Shown: positions 55,373 to 63,731 of the stretch, piece after piece | How the letters are laid out: the number at the start of each line of letters is the position of its first letter | Numbering within the stretch: the first letter of the stretch is position 1 | Origin: CAVTWS01 sp963738445 | Lineage (GTDB): Bacteria; Actinomycetota; Acidimicrobiia; Acidimicrobiales; SHLQ01 | Assembly (NCBI GenBank): GCA_963738445.1 | Contig: CAVTWS010000024.1 | Coordinates: forward strand, 124,001-188,000 | Length of the DNA: 64,000 nt | Direction: 5' to 3' | The notes under the pieces: generated by a model | Databases searched by the model: none | Told to the model about the DNA's origin: nothing | The model's input: only the letters and a program-made list of their open reading frames with translations | Translations under genes and position numbers: made by a program

Positions 55373-57439
55373 GTGAGACCGGTTCCGTTGATCGTCGAAC
55401 TGAGGATCCGTTGGCCGCCGATCCCCGACCTCGTAGGGGCCAAGGCGGCCAACCTTGCCGTGTGCCGAGCTGCTGGCCTCCCGACCCTCCCCGGGATTCG
55501 TGATCACGACGTCGGCAACGTCGGCGGGGCTATCCGATGCCGAGGGTCGAAGAAGCAGATCCGGCACCGATACGAGCGCGCCGGGTCTGAGCTCTCCGAT
55601 GGTCGTGAGATCGTCCTCGACCATCGAGGATGCCGTTCAGTCATCGATGGCCGGGCGATTCACGTCGGTGTTGAACGTCGCTGGATGGGAGAACTTCCGT
55701 CAAGCCGTTGCCGACGTCATCGCGTCCGGTGCCGCCGTGCATGGCGGCCGAAGGCGTCCGACAACCCGATCGCCGTGTTGGTGCAGCCCCAACTCGAAGC
55801 CCGGTACGGGGGTGTCATGTTCGGCGTCGACCCGGTGACCGGACGGCGGGACCACCTCGTCGTGGAGATCGTGCCGGCCGGGCCGGTGGCTCTGGTGTCG
55901 GGAACGTTGAACGCCGGCCACCACGTGATGACCCGGCGCGGTCGCCTGGTCGAGTCAACGAACGCGGCGGCGGCCCCTCCGCTCACTCGTCCGGTCCGGC
56001 ATCGCCTTGCGGGTATGGCGGCACGCGCCCAGGCCGCGTTCGGGAGCCCGCAGGACATCGAATGGGCGGTCGACACCGACGAACGTCTGTGGCTCCTGCA
56101 GAGCCGGCCGGTGACCGCGACCGCGTCGGCTGATCGCCACGCCGTCACGTTCGGGACCGGCCCACTCGCCGAGACGTTCCCGAACCCGCTGCGCACCCTG
56201 GAGATCGACCTCTGGCTCAACCCACTTCGCGACGGGATCGTTCGCGCCCTCCGGACTTCGGGGGCGGTCCCCGACCGCGCCATCGAGACATCACCGGTCG
56301 TCGCGGCGGTCGACGGATGGGCGGCCGCTGACCTCGGTCTGCTCGGCCTCACCACCGGACACCGAGGTCTACGCCGGTGGACCCGCCCAGGTGTGATCCT
56401 TCGACGCCTCGGGACGGCGTGGAGAGTCGGCCGAATCCGAGTCGCCCTTCCGCAACTCAGTGACGAGGTGTTGATGGCGGTCGACGAACACCTCGAGGCG
56501 ATCCCGCCCCTGGAGGACCTCGACGACCCGGCCCTCGCCGACACGGAGAACCGAGCGCTTCGGGAGCTGGCGACGGTCCACTGCTACGAGGTGCTCGCGG
56601 GAATGCTGCTGCCCGGCGACCGCGGAGTTCCGGCCGCGCTCGTCGCATTGGAGGCCTTGTCGAACGGACGCCAGCATGGTTCGACGGACCACGACATCGT
56701 CGCGTCCCGACCCGAGGTGTTGACGCTCGTGCCCCCGAGCATGGACCAGATCGTGCTCCCGCAGACCGCATCGTCGGCGCCGACTGCTGGCCACACCGTG
56801 GCCGATGTCGGGGTACGGGATGCGCTTCGCCTCCGCACCCGGTGGCTGCAGGAGCTCGTGGGCCGCACCGCTCGGGTGGCGATCTATCGGTGTGTCGAGC
56901 GGGGCCGAATCCATGACGTCGCGGAGGGACGGGAGATGTCGTGGGAGGAGCTCCGAACGGCCCTCATCGACGGCGTCGTGCCGTCCGATCTCGCAACACG
57001 CCACTCCCGGATCGCCGGTCCGCCGCTACCGTCGGTCTTTCGCCGGGAGAGCCAAGGTTCGATACGGCCACTCGCTGCCGGAGGCGGGACGACCCTGCGG
57101 GGCCAACCAGCCGGTGGTGGAAGGGCGGTTGGAACGGTCCGACACCGGGTGGACACCGGTGATGCCATGTCCGGGACCATCCTGGTCACCCGGCACCTGG
57201 AGCCTTCGCTGGCGCCCCTGCTCGCCGGCCTCGATGGCATCGTCGCCGAGACGGGAAGCGCGCTGTCGCACCTGGCCATCCTGGCCCGTGAGGTTGGCGT
57301 CCCGTGCGTCGTCGGGCTTCCCGATGCGCTCGCGCGCCTTCCCCAGGGGTCACGCGTTGCGGTCGACGGTACGACGGGCGACGTGACGCTCGTGGATGAC
57401 ACCCTCCCCGGGAACCTCCCGGAGATGGGTGCACCATGA
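55373..57439 (+). CDS. PEP/pyruvate-phosphotransferase-like protein (ATP-grasp plus His-swivel domains)
   Basis: 688 codons. N-terminal PPDK/PEP-synthase ATP-binding domain: GAKAANLAVCRAAGLPTLPG, then RSSSTIEDA and FTSVLNVAG (read in another frame between two compensating indels near 55500 and 55740), VQPQLEARYGGVMFGVDP and DIEWAVDTDERLWLLQSRPV. The C-terminal swivel domain has the phospho-His motif ETGSALSHLAILAREVGVP. There is no PEP/pyruvate-binding TIM barrel, so it resembles rifampicin-phosphotransferase-type or orphan dikinases more than PpsA. Its stop overlaps the next membrane-protein gene (ATGA). Substrate unknown. Confidence 0.85.
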   Translation: MRPVPLIVELRIRWPPIPDLVGAKAANLAVCRAAGLPTLPGIRDHDVGNVGGAIRCRGSKKQIRHRYERAGSELSDGREIVLDHRGCRSVIDGRAIHVGVERRWMGELPSSRCRRHRVRCRRAWRPKASDNPIAVLVQPQLEARYGGVMFGVDPVTGRRDHLVVEIVPAGPVALVSGTLNAGHHVMTRRGRLVESTNAAAAPPLTRPVRHRLAGMAARAQAAFGSPQDIEWAVDTDERLWLLQSRPVTATASADRHAVTFGTGPLAETFPNPLRTLEIDLWLNPLRDGIVRALRTSGAVPDRAIETSPVVAAVDGWAAADLGLLGLTTGHRGLRRWTRPGVILRRLGTAWRVGRIRVALPQLSDEVLMAVDEHLEAIPPLEDLDDPALADTENRALRELATVHCYEVLAGMLLPGDRGVPAALVALEALSNGRQHGSTDHDIVASRPEVLTLVPPSMDQIVLPQTASSAPTAGHTVADVGVRDALRLRTRWLQELVGRTARVAIYRCVERGRIHDVAEGREMSWEELRTALIDGVVPSDLATRHSRIAGPPLPSVFRRESQGSIRPLAAGGGTTLRGQPAGGGRAVGTVRHRVDTGDAMSGTILVTRHLEPSLAPLLAGLDGIVAETGSALSHLAILAREVGVPCVVGLPDALARLPQGSRVAVDGTTGDVTLVDDTLPGNLPEMGAP

Positions 57440-58345
57440 GTCCTTGGAAGGTCGCACGGCTCGCCGCAGGCCTGCTGAACATCGTCGTTCTCGTCGTCTC
57501 GGGCGTGTACCTCCTCGTCTACCTGTATCGCTGGGAGTGGAATCGCGCCCAGCTCTCCGGGTTGTTCTTCCTCGCGGCACTGGTCACCCTCACCGCGAGC
57601 ATGATCCTGAGGAGCATCGCCGGGCTCGAAGATCGACTCGGTCAGATCGAGCGCCACAACCGCGTGACGAAGGTCCTCGCCGAGACGAATGCGCCGCGCC
57701 GCGAGCGAGCGGTTCCGCTGGCTGACGAGCACCGATCGGCTCTCGGTGTTCGTCCCCGTCCTGCTCGGTACTGGTGTGCTCCTGTCGTTCCTGGCCTACG
57801 CGGTCGAGCGCCTCTCAGGTGCTGTCGCCGGCCCGACGGTTGACCGGAAGACAGCCAAGCTCCTCGCCCCTGACCTCCCGCTCGGTGCTCTCGATGCCGA
57901 CCGGCAACGCACTCGCGACATCCCCCATCGAACCGCGAGCAGGAGAGCCGACCTTGCGTGGTTGGTCGTCGTCGGAGTCGCCATCGTGATGGCGGTCGCC
58001 GCTATCGACGCGATCGGTGACGCCACCCAGTCGAGACCTGAGAGCGACACGCCATCGCCGGGCACGATGGCCATGACCATTCACATCGAGCAGCGCGGCG
58101 ATGCTCGCCCGACGGTCGTCGTGGCGGAGGCGCTGTGGACCGCGTGTCGAACACGCGTCCCTGACGGCACCCACACGCTCGTGATTCAACCCACCGAAGG
58201 CAACCGCGCTCGTCTGGTCATCGACCGACAGCTCGGCGATCTGAGCCGTCGAAGGCTCTACGGATGTCTCGAAGATGCCACGCTCGATCTCGTCAGCGCC
58301 CACATCGAGCTCGTCGAGTTCTCGACGATCGTTCGAACCGCGCTC
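57436..58345 (+). CDS. Four-helix membrane protein coupled to the phosphotransferase gene (frameshifted)
   Basis: I do not recognise a family. ATG 57436 overlaps the phosphotransferase stop. Two helices (LLNIVVLVVSGVYLLVYLY, GLFFLAALVTLTASMIL) are followed by a coiled segment (DRLGQIERHNRVTKVL); after a frame change near 57690 come two more helices (FVPVLLGTGVLLSFLAYAV, LAWLVVVGVAIVMAVAA) and a soluble C-terminal part (AMTIHIEQRGDARPTVV, RRRLYGCLEDATLDLVSAH). The frame stays open to 58990, but beyond about 58345 it is antisense to the CBS gene and is not believable. The two genes probably work together. Confidence 0.65.
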
Positions 58346-58951
58346 GGTGGGGGTCGGGCGTTCCGTGTGGCTGTCGGACCCGGGGAAGAACATGACCTCA
58401 TGAGGCGGATCGTGCGGATCATCGAGCCAGTTGACGAAGTACGGCGTGCCGCCGTCGGGTCCCGTGCGCGTGATGACACCTCGGCGTTCTCGAGTTCCCA
58501 CGGCCTTGCCGTGAACGACCACGATGTCACCCGGGCGCACAACCATTCCACCACGACCCTCGTGATGTGCCGGCGGAAGCTGCTCCGGCGCGAGCCGCGA
58601 CAGCTCACGAAGCAGATCGAAGGACGAAACGATCCCGACCAGGTCAGGCCCGTCGAGCACGACGAGGTGGTGCACGCGTTCGGCGAGCATCACCCGCGCA
58701 CAGTCGCTGACCGTCGTCGATTCGTCGACGAATCTGACCCGGTCGCTCATCACGGTGACGATGCCCTGTTCGGGTGCCCACTCCTCGACCAGATCCAGGG
58801 ACGACACCACGCCGACGACCCGACCGCTGTCATCGACGACGGGTACGGCGTGGATGCGTCCGTCGAGCAGGATGTCTCGCGCCGTACCGACAACGTCGGC
58901 GGCACCGATGGTCCGCACGTCCTCGGTCATCAGATCACGGATCGTCCTCAT
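57815..58951 (-). CDS. CBS-domain pair fused to DUF1918
   Basis: ATG 58951 has GAGGAGG eight bases upstream. The first 130 residues are two CBS motifs (IRDLMTEDVRTIGAADVV, IHAVPVVDDSGRVVGVVSSL, VHHLVVLDGPDLVGIVSSFD), which bind adenine nucleotides. A DUF1918 domain follows (VRPGDIVVVHGKAVGTRERR, EVMFFPGSDSHTE). Family-like sequence ends near 58350; the frame stays open to 57815, but that tail is antisense to the convergent membrane-protein gene and a stop may have been lost to an indel. The function of DUF1918 is unknown. Confidence 0.8.
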   Translation of the reverse strand: MRTIRDLMTEDVRTIGAADVVGTARDILLDGRIHAVPVVDDSGRVVGVVSSLDLVEEWAPEQGIVTVMSDRVRFVDESTTVSDCARVMLAERVHHLVVLDGPDLVGIVSSFDLLRELSRLAPEQLPPAHHEGRGGMVVRPGDIVVVHGKAVGTRERRGVITRTGPDGGTPYFVNWLDDPHDPPHEVMFFPGSDSHTERPTPTERGSNDRRELDELDVGADEIERGIFETSVEPSTAQIAELSVDDQTSAVAFGGLNHERVGAVRDACSTRGPQRLRHDDRRASIAALLDVNGHGHRARRWRVALRSRLGGVTDRVDSGDRHHDGDSDDDQPRKVGSPARGSMGDVASALPVGIESTEREVRGEELGCLPVNRRAGDST

Positions 58952-59181
58952 TGCTGTCGCCTCCTCGGCCGTCGAGGTCGCCGCTCCTGAGCCAGAGGTC
59001 GGCGCCATCTCGGCACGTCGTCCTCGTGACGCGACCACATCGACACAATCGAAGCCCAGGGCCTTAAGTCACGCGTTCACAAATCGGGCCCGCTCGTCGC
59101 CACCAAGTTCCGCGACCAGGACAAACCCTGGTAGCCAAGGCCCGGGGAGACGACTTCAGACCCCGGGAGGTGGCCACACTC

Positions 59182-59976
59182 ATGGATCTCGGTGTACGCG
59201 GCAAGCGTTTCATCATCGTGGGCGGCACGGCCGGAATGGGTTTCGCCGCCGGTCAGGTCCTGGCCGCCGATGGGGCCGATCTGGTCCTCGTCGGCCGGGA
59301 CCGTGATCGAGCCGAGTCGGCGGCCTCGCGGCTCCGGGCGGATCACGGCACCGACATCGGCATCGCCGTGGCGGACGTCCGCGACACCGACCAGATCGAG
59401 CACGCGGTCGCGTCGTCCGCGGCGCGACCGGGTGGGGTCCAGGGCATGGCGGTCCTGACCGGACTGCTCGGCCACGCCCCCATCGATTCTCCGGACGACG
59501 ACTGGCTGACCGCACTCGACGACGTCCTCATGGGCACCGTCCGCTGCGTACGGGCCGTGCTCCCCCATCTGGTCGCCGGAGGCGGGGGCACCATCGTCAC
59601 GACCTCGGCGTACTCCATCCGCGACCCGCAGGCGGCCCGCCTTCCCTACGGTTCGGCCAAGGCGGCAGTAGCCACCTTCTCCAAGGGCATCGCCAAGGCG
59701 TACGGCCAGCATCACATCCGTGCGAACTGCGTGTGCCCGGGCGCCATCGAGACCGAGGGTCTCCACGCCATGCGCCAGCACGTCGCAGACACCAAGGGCT
59801 GGCCCTACGACGAAGCCCTCGAGCGGGTCATGGTCGAGGAGTGGGGCATGCACGTGGCGCTGAAGCGGCCCGGCCGACCGGCCGAGGTCGGTGAGCTCAT
59901 CGCCTTCCTCCTGTCGGCCCGCGCCGCCTACCTGACGGGCGCCCTGATCAACATCGACGGGGGCACCGACTTCTAG
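59182..59976 (+). CDS. Short-chain dehydrogenase/reductase
   Basis: 264 residues from ATG 59182, with GGGAGG 11 bases upstream; GTG 59170 is less likely because it overlaps that site. Cofactor loop IVGGTAGMGFAAG, VGRDR after beta-2 (an Arg-containing loop favouring NADP), catalytic TTSAYSI and YGSAK, and YLTGALINIDGG near the C-terminus. The NNAG motif is replaced by VLTGLLG, which is unusual. It stands alone between the CBS gene and the glycosyltransferase pair. Confidence 0.9.
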   Translation: MDLGVRGKRFIIVGGTAGMGFAAGQVLAADGADLVLVGRDRDRAESAASRLRADHGTDIGIAVADVRDTDQIEHAVASSAARPGGVQGMAVLTGLLGHAPIDSPDDDWLTALDDVLMGTVRCVRAVLPHLVAGGGGTIVTTSAYSIRDPQAARLPYGSAKAAVATFSKGIAKAYGQHHIRANCVCPGAIETEGLHAMRQHVADTKGWPYDEALERVMVEEWGMHVALKRPGRPAEVGELIAFLLSARAAYLTGALINIDGGTDF

Positions 59977-60017
59977 GCGAACCCTCAGGCTCATCGTCGC
60001 ACCGCCGACGGAGGTAG

Positions 60018-61142
60018 GTGTCGACGACTGACCGTCAAGCCTGGGCCGTGGCCGCCCTCGGCCTGCTCGTGGGGGTGCTGGTCTGCGCCGGGCTCCTGCT
60101 CGGCTCGGGTGGTGACCCGATGACGTTCGCCGCGCTCGGCCAGGACGACACCCAGACCACCCCCCACGTGATCGACGTGTACGGGGACGATGTCCACCTC
60201 CGTCCCGACCTCGGTCACGACGGGCGCTTCTTCCTCGTGCAGGCACTCGACCCGCTCTACGTGTCGGCCGAACACGCGCAGTTCCTGGACCGGCCGGTCT
60301 ACCGCGGTCAGCGGATGCTGTTCCCCCTCCTCGCCGGCCTCGGGGGGTTGGCACCGATCGAAGCCGTGCCCTGGCTCATGGGCGCGACACAACTGGCGGC
60401 GATGGCTCTGGGCACCTTCGCGACGGCGCGGCTCGCGCTCCGACTGGGAGGGCGGGCCGAGCTCGGCCTGGCGTTCGCCCTCAGTCCCGCAGTGCTGGGC
60501 GAGCTCGGGATCGGAGGCGCCGGCGTGGTGGCGCTCGCCGCGGCGATCTGGGCGACGGTTCTCGTGGAGGAGGACCGACTGCGGGCCGCGGCCACATGGT
60601 TCGCACTGGCCGCGCTGGCCCGTGAGGTGATGCTCCTGTACGTCGCCGGCGTGGCGCTGCACCGGCTGGTGCGGACTCGACGTATTCCGTGGACGATCGC
60701 CATCCCACCCGGCCTCGCCGTCGGGGCCTGGGGGATGTATCTGAGGCTCCGGCTCGACTCCGGCTCGGGCGTGAACGAGGTGCGCGAGTTCGACCTGCCG
60801 TTCGCCGGCATCGTGCGAGCGGCTTCGTCGTGGACGAACGATTCGCCGTTCAGCTGGGCGATGCGGGTCCTCGTCGTGACGGCGCTCGTCGGGATGATCG
60901 CCGCCGCCTCGAAACGTCCCAACGCCATCACCTGGGGATCGGTCGGCTTCGCCGTGCTGGCCGTGCTCCTGTCGAAGTTCGTATGGCGCGAATGGTTCGA
61001 CATCGCCCGCGCCGTGCTGCCCGTGTTCACCGCCGTGGCCCTCACCTGGGGAACCCGGCCCCGAACATCTGCGCCGAAGTCCGACCCCGGTACGGGACTC
61101 CGCTCAGGGGAACCGGCCAACGTGTCGATTGGACTGGGATGA
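60018..61142 (+). CDS. Polytopic membrane protein, GT-C-like, coupled to a GT2 gene
   Basis: 374 residues with about nine hydrophobic helices (LGLLVGVLVCAGLLLGSGG, LMGATQLAAMALGTFATAR, VLVVTALVGMIAAAS). The first extracytoplasmic loop has DLGHDGRFFLVQALDPLY and DRPVYRGQRMLFPLL, a pattern seen in GT-C-type membrane glycosyltransferases and related uncharacterised actinobacterial proteins. The stop overlaps the GT2 ATG (ATGA). A lipid-linked sugar made by the GT2 enzyme could be its donor; this is inference. GTG start with GGAGG upstream. Confidence 0.78.
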   Translation: MSTTDRQAWAVAALGLLVGVLVCAGLLLGSGGDPMTFAALGQDDTQTTPHVIDVYGDDVHLRPDLGHDGRFFLVQALDPLYVSAEHAQFLDRPVYRGQRMLFPLLAGLGGLAPIEAVPWLMGATQLAAMALGTFATARLALRLGGRAELGLAFALSPAVLGELGIGGAGVVALAAAIWATVLVEEDRLRAAATWFALAALAREVMLLYVAGVALHRLVRTRRIPWTIAIPPGLAVGAWGMYLRLRLDSGSGVNEVREFDLPFAGIVRAASSWTNDSPFSWAMRVLVVTALVGMIAAASKRPNAITWGSVGFAVLAVLLSKFVWREWFDIARAVLPVFTAVALTWGTRPRTSAPKSDPGTGLRSGEPANVSIGLG

Positions 61143-61933
61143 AACCTGACATCGCCCCCGGGACCGCGCGCCCCGGAGCGATGCGCGAGATCGCCGCCCG
61201 GGTGATCGAAGCCGCCACCCACCCCGACCCGCCGGTCCCCGTCGCCCTGTCGATCCTCGTCCCCGTCTACAACGAGGTCGCCACGCTCGAAATCTTCCTC
61301 GACCGGCTGCTCGCCCTCGACCTGGGCTTGGAGTACGAGGTCGTCGCCGTCGACGATGCGAGCACGGACGGATCGTCAGCGGTCCTCGATGGTCGGCACC
61401 ACCCACGCCTCCGGGTCCACCATCATCCGGTCAACCGCGGCAAGGGCGCGTCGGTCCAATCGGCACTGGATGTCGCCACGGGTGAGATCGTCGTCGTGCA
61501 GGACGCGGACCTGGAGTACGACCCGACCCAGCTACGTGCTTTGGTCACGCCGGTCCTGACCGGCGAGGTCGACGTCGTGTACGGGTCACGCTTCCTGGGT
61601 CAGGCCCGCGACATGCGCCTCGCCAACCGCCTGGCCAACAAGGGCCTGACGTTGATGACCCGGGTCCTCTTCTCCGCCCCGATCACCGACATGGAGACGT
61701 GTTACAAGGTGGTCCGGAGGAAGCTGCTGAGCGACATGCGTTTCGAGGCGCAACGGTTCGATCTCGAGCCGGAGATCACCGCCCGTCTGCTACGCCGCGG
61801 TCACCGCATCCTCGAGCTGCCCATCGAGTACGACGGGCGCAGTCACGCGCAGGGCAAGAAGATCGGCTGGCGCGATGGCATCGCCGCGATCCGTACGTTG
61901 CTCCGCTGGCGGTTCCTCCGGCCGATCGCCTGA
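61139..61933 (+). CDS. Family 2 glycosyltransferase, polyprenyl-phosphate mannosyl/glucosyl type
   Basis: 264 residues. GT-A fold with LSILVPVYNEVATLEIFLD, VVAVDDASTDGSS, NRGKGASVQSAL, VVVQDADLEYDP (DxD region) and VYGSRFLG, then ITDMETCYKVVRR. The sequence ends without a membrane domain, like dolichol-phosphate-mannose synthases and UndPP-glucose transferases of the soluble type. It would charge a polyprenyl phosphate with a sugar for the membrane protein encoded just before it. The start overlaps that gene. Confidence 0.92.
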   Translation: MKPDIAPGTARPGAMREIAARVIEAATHPDPPVPVALSILVPVYNEVATLEIFLDRLLALDLGLEYEVVAVDDASTDGSSAVLDGRHHPRLRVHHHPVNRGKGASVQSALDVATGEIVVVQDADLEYDPTQLRALVTPVLTGEVDVVYGSRFLGQARDMRLANRLANKGLTLMTRVLFSAPITDMETCYKVVRRKLLSDMRFEAQRFDLEPEITARLLRRGHRILELPIEYDGRSHAQGKKIGWRDGIAAIRTLLRWRFLRPIA

Positions 61934-62102
61934 CGGGCCGAGCCGTCACGACGTGCCGTCGATGGCGCGCAGGCGCCGATCCCGTTCGCCGTCGTCGACA
62001 CCCGGTTGGTCGGCGACGCCGTGTTCGGTGACCACCAGTCGACGTCGCACCGAGGGGTCGAGACGACATCGACGACCAGCACGATGGTGGAGCGCGAACG
62101 GG

Positions 62103-63659
62103 ATGCGCGACTCGGTCGCTCAGGGTCGGCCCGACCGTTCCGACAGGTCGGGGGTGAGGTCATCCCTGCGTCGACCCGGCACGGCACCCTGGTTGGTGGC
62201 AACGATCCTGATGCTCGCCGCCACCGGATCAGCGTTGACGGCGGAACGACGATACGGATCTCCGGCCGCCCTGTTCTGGTTGGTGACCGTCGGCGCCACC
62301 GTGTGCGCAGTCGGGGCGGCGGTCGTCGTCGCCGCAGGATTCCGATCCCGGTCGGCTGAGGTGGCCTTGGGCGGCGCCGGTCTGTGGGCGGCGTCGGTCC
62401 TCCCGCTGGTCCACGGCCTCACCGCGCCCGGCGTGCTCTACGACGAGAGCTCAGCCGTCACCGTGAGCGCCTTCATCGCGCTTCCAGCTGCGCTCGTGTC
62501 CGGGCTACCCACGATCGCGCCGACCTGGCCCGGGTCTCGCCGACTGGCCCGCCACTGGGTCGGCTGGACCGTCACCACCATGACCATCGTGACCGCCTTC
62601 GCCGCGTGGTTGCTGATCGCCCCCGATGCGATCCCGCCCCCGGTACCGGGACATCCGACGACCGTCGCGGTCAGTGGCGGTTGCCTGGTGGCCTTCGTGG
62701 CCCTGTCCTGGCGGCAGCTCACCCTGTACTGGGTGAGTCAGCGGAGAACGATGCTGATGGCTTCGGCGGCCTACCTGCTCCTCGGCTCCACCGCTCTGGT
62801 CTGGTGGCAGACGTCGACGTTCACATTGGGGTGGTGGCTTGTCCACGTCATGGACATCACCGCAGTCCTGCTGGCCTGTCTGGGCCTGTTGGCCGCTCGC
62901 CAGCGGTCGATATCAGCACACGATCTGCTGTCCCCGATCCTCGATCGCGACCCGCTCGCCGCGCTCGAGTTCGGACTGGCCCCCGTCGTCCACCGTTTCA
63001 TCGCCGACCTCGAGACGAAGGATCGGGTCACCCGAGATCATGTCGTCCGCACCACCGAGGCGGCGCTGCGTGTCGGTCAATCCCTCGACGTCCCCTTCCA
63101 CCGTTTGCGTTTCCTCGGCTTGGGGGCGCTCCTCCACGACGTCGGGAAGCTGCATGTCCCGGTCGCCCTGATCACGAAACCGGGTCGGCTCACCGACCGC
63201 GAGATGGCAGTGATGCAGCGACACAGCGCGATCGGCGCCGAGATGCTCGCCGGTATCGAGTTCCTCGCTCCCGCCGCGGGATTTGTGCGTCATCACCACG
63301 AGCGAGTCGACGGAATGGGCTATCCGGACGCGCTCGTCGGACGCCAGATACCGCTCGAGGCCCGCATCATCAGCGTCTGCGACGCGTTCGATGCCATGGC
63401 CCACACTCGCCAGTATCGCACCGGGATGGGTACCGAGCGGGCGGAGGCCGTCCTGTGGGAGCACGCTGGAAGTCAATGGGATCCCGTTGTCGTCGATGCG
63501 GCGATACCGGTTCTCCGAACGCTCTTCGGCGCAGCACCGCGGCTCGATGATGTCGGTCGCACCAACGGCCGGCCCATGGTCTCGGTCGAGCACGCCTGCG
63601 TATGCGCTGACGCGCTTCCGCCCCCTCCTGAGCACGAATCGGCGGCCGTGTTCAGCTGA
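62103..63659 (+). CDS. Membrane HD-GYP-domain phosphodiesterase
   Basis: 518 residues from ATG 62103. The N-terminal half has about seven membrane helices (LVATILMLAATGSAL, ALFWLVTVGATVCAVGAAVV, LMASAAYLLLGSTALVWW). The C-terminal HD-GYP domain is complete: ALLHDVGKLHVPVALI, HSAIGAEMLAG, RHHHERVDGMGYPD, ISVCDAFDAMAHTRQYR. It should hydrolyse cyclic di-GMP or a related dinucleotide in response to a membrane or extracellular signal. No GGDEF partner is nearby. The start is uncertain: upstream codons are open but Arg/Ser-rich and unlikely to be coding. Confidence 0.9.
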   Translation: MRDSVAQGRPDRSDRSGVRSSLRRPGTAPWLVATILMLAATGSALTAERRYGSPAALFWLVTVGATVCAVGAAVVVAAGFRSRSAEVALGGAGLWAASVLPLVHGLTAPGVLYDESSAVTVSAFIALPAALVSGLPTIAPTWPGSRRLARHWVGWTVTTMTIVTAFAAWLLIAPDAIPPPVPGHPTTVAVSGGCLVAFVALSWRQLTLYWVSQRRTMLMASAAYLLLGSTALVWWQTSTFTLGWWLVHVMDITAVLLACLGLLAARQRSISAHDLLSPILDRDPLAALEFGLAPVVHRFIADLETKDRVTRDHVVRTTEAALRVGQSLDVPFHRLRFLGLGALLHDVGKLHVPVALITKPGRLTDREMAVMQRHSAIGAEMLAGIEFLAPAAGFVRHHHERVDGMGYPDALVGRQIPLEARIISVCDAFDAMAHTRQYRTGMGTERAEAVLWEHAGSQWDPVVVDAAIPVLRTLFGAAPRLDDVGRTNGRPMVSVEHACVCADALPPPPEHESAAVFS

Positions 63660-63670
63660 CCGAGGCGGGA

Positions 63671-63731
63671 CGCTACCGGCGGGCCCCGTAGGGTGTCCCT
63701 GCGCTACCGGCGGGCCCCGTAGTGTGGCCCG
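63671..63731 (+). repeat. 31-bp tandem duplication carrying a promoter -10 element
   Basis: CGCTACCGGCGGGCCCCGTAG occurs at 63671 and again at 63702. Each copy leads into a TAnnnT hexamer (TAGGGT at 63689-63694, TAGTGT at 63720-63725); only the second is placed six bases before GTG 63732. Confidence 0.75.
63720..63731 (+). promoter_or_regulatory. Leaderless -10 element of the last LLM gene
   Basis: TAGTGT (63720-63725), six bases, GTG 63732; lies in the second copy of the 31-bp repeat. Confidence 0.55.

Noticed and set aside
57815..58296. C-terminal extension of the CBS-DUF1918 protein
   Set aside because: This part is antisense to a membrane-protein gene with credible helices and shows no family sequence, so it is probably read-through after a lost stop.
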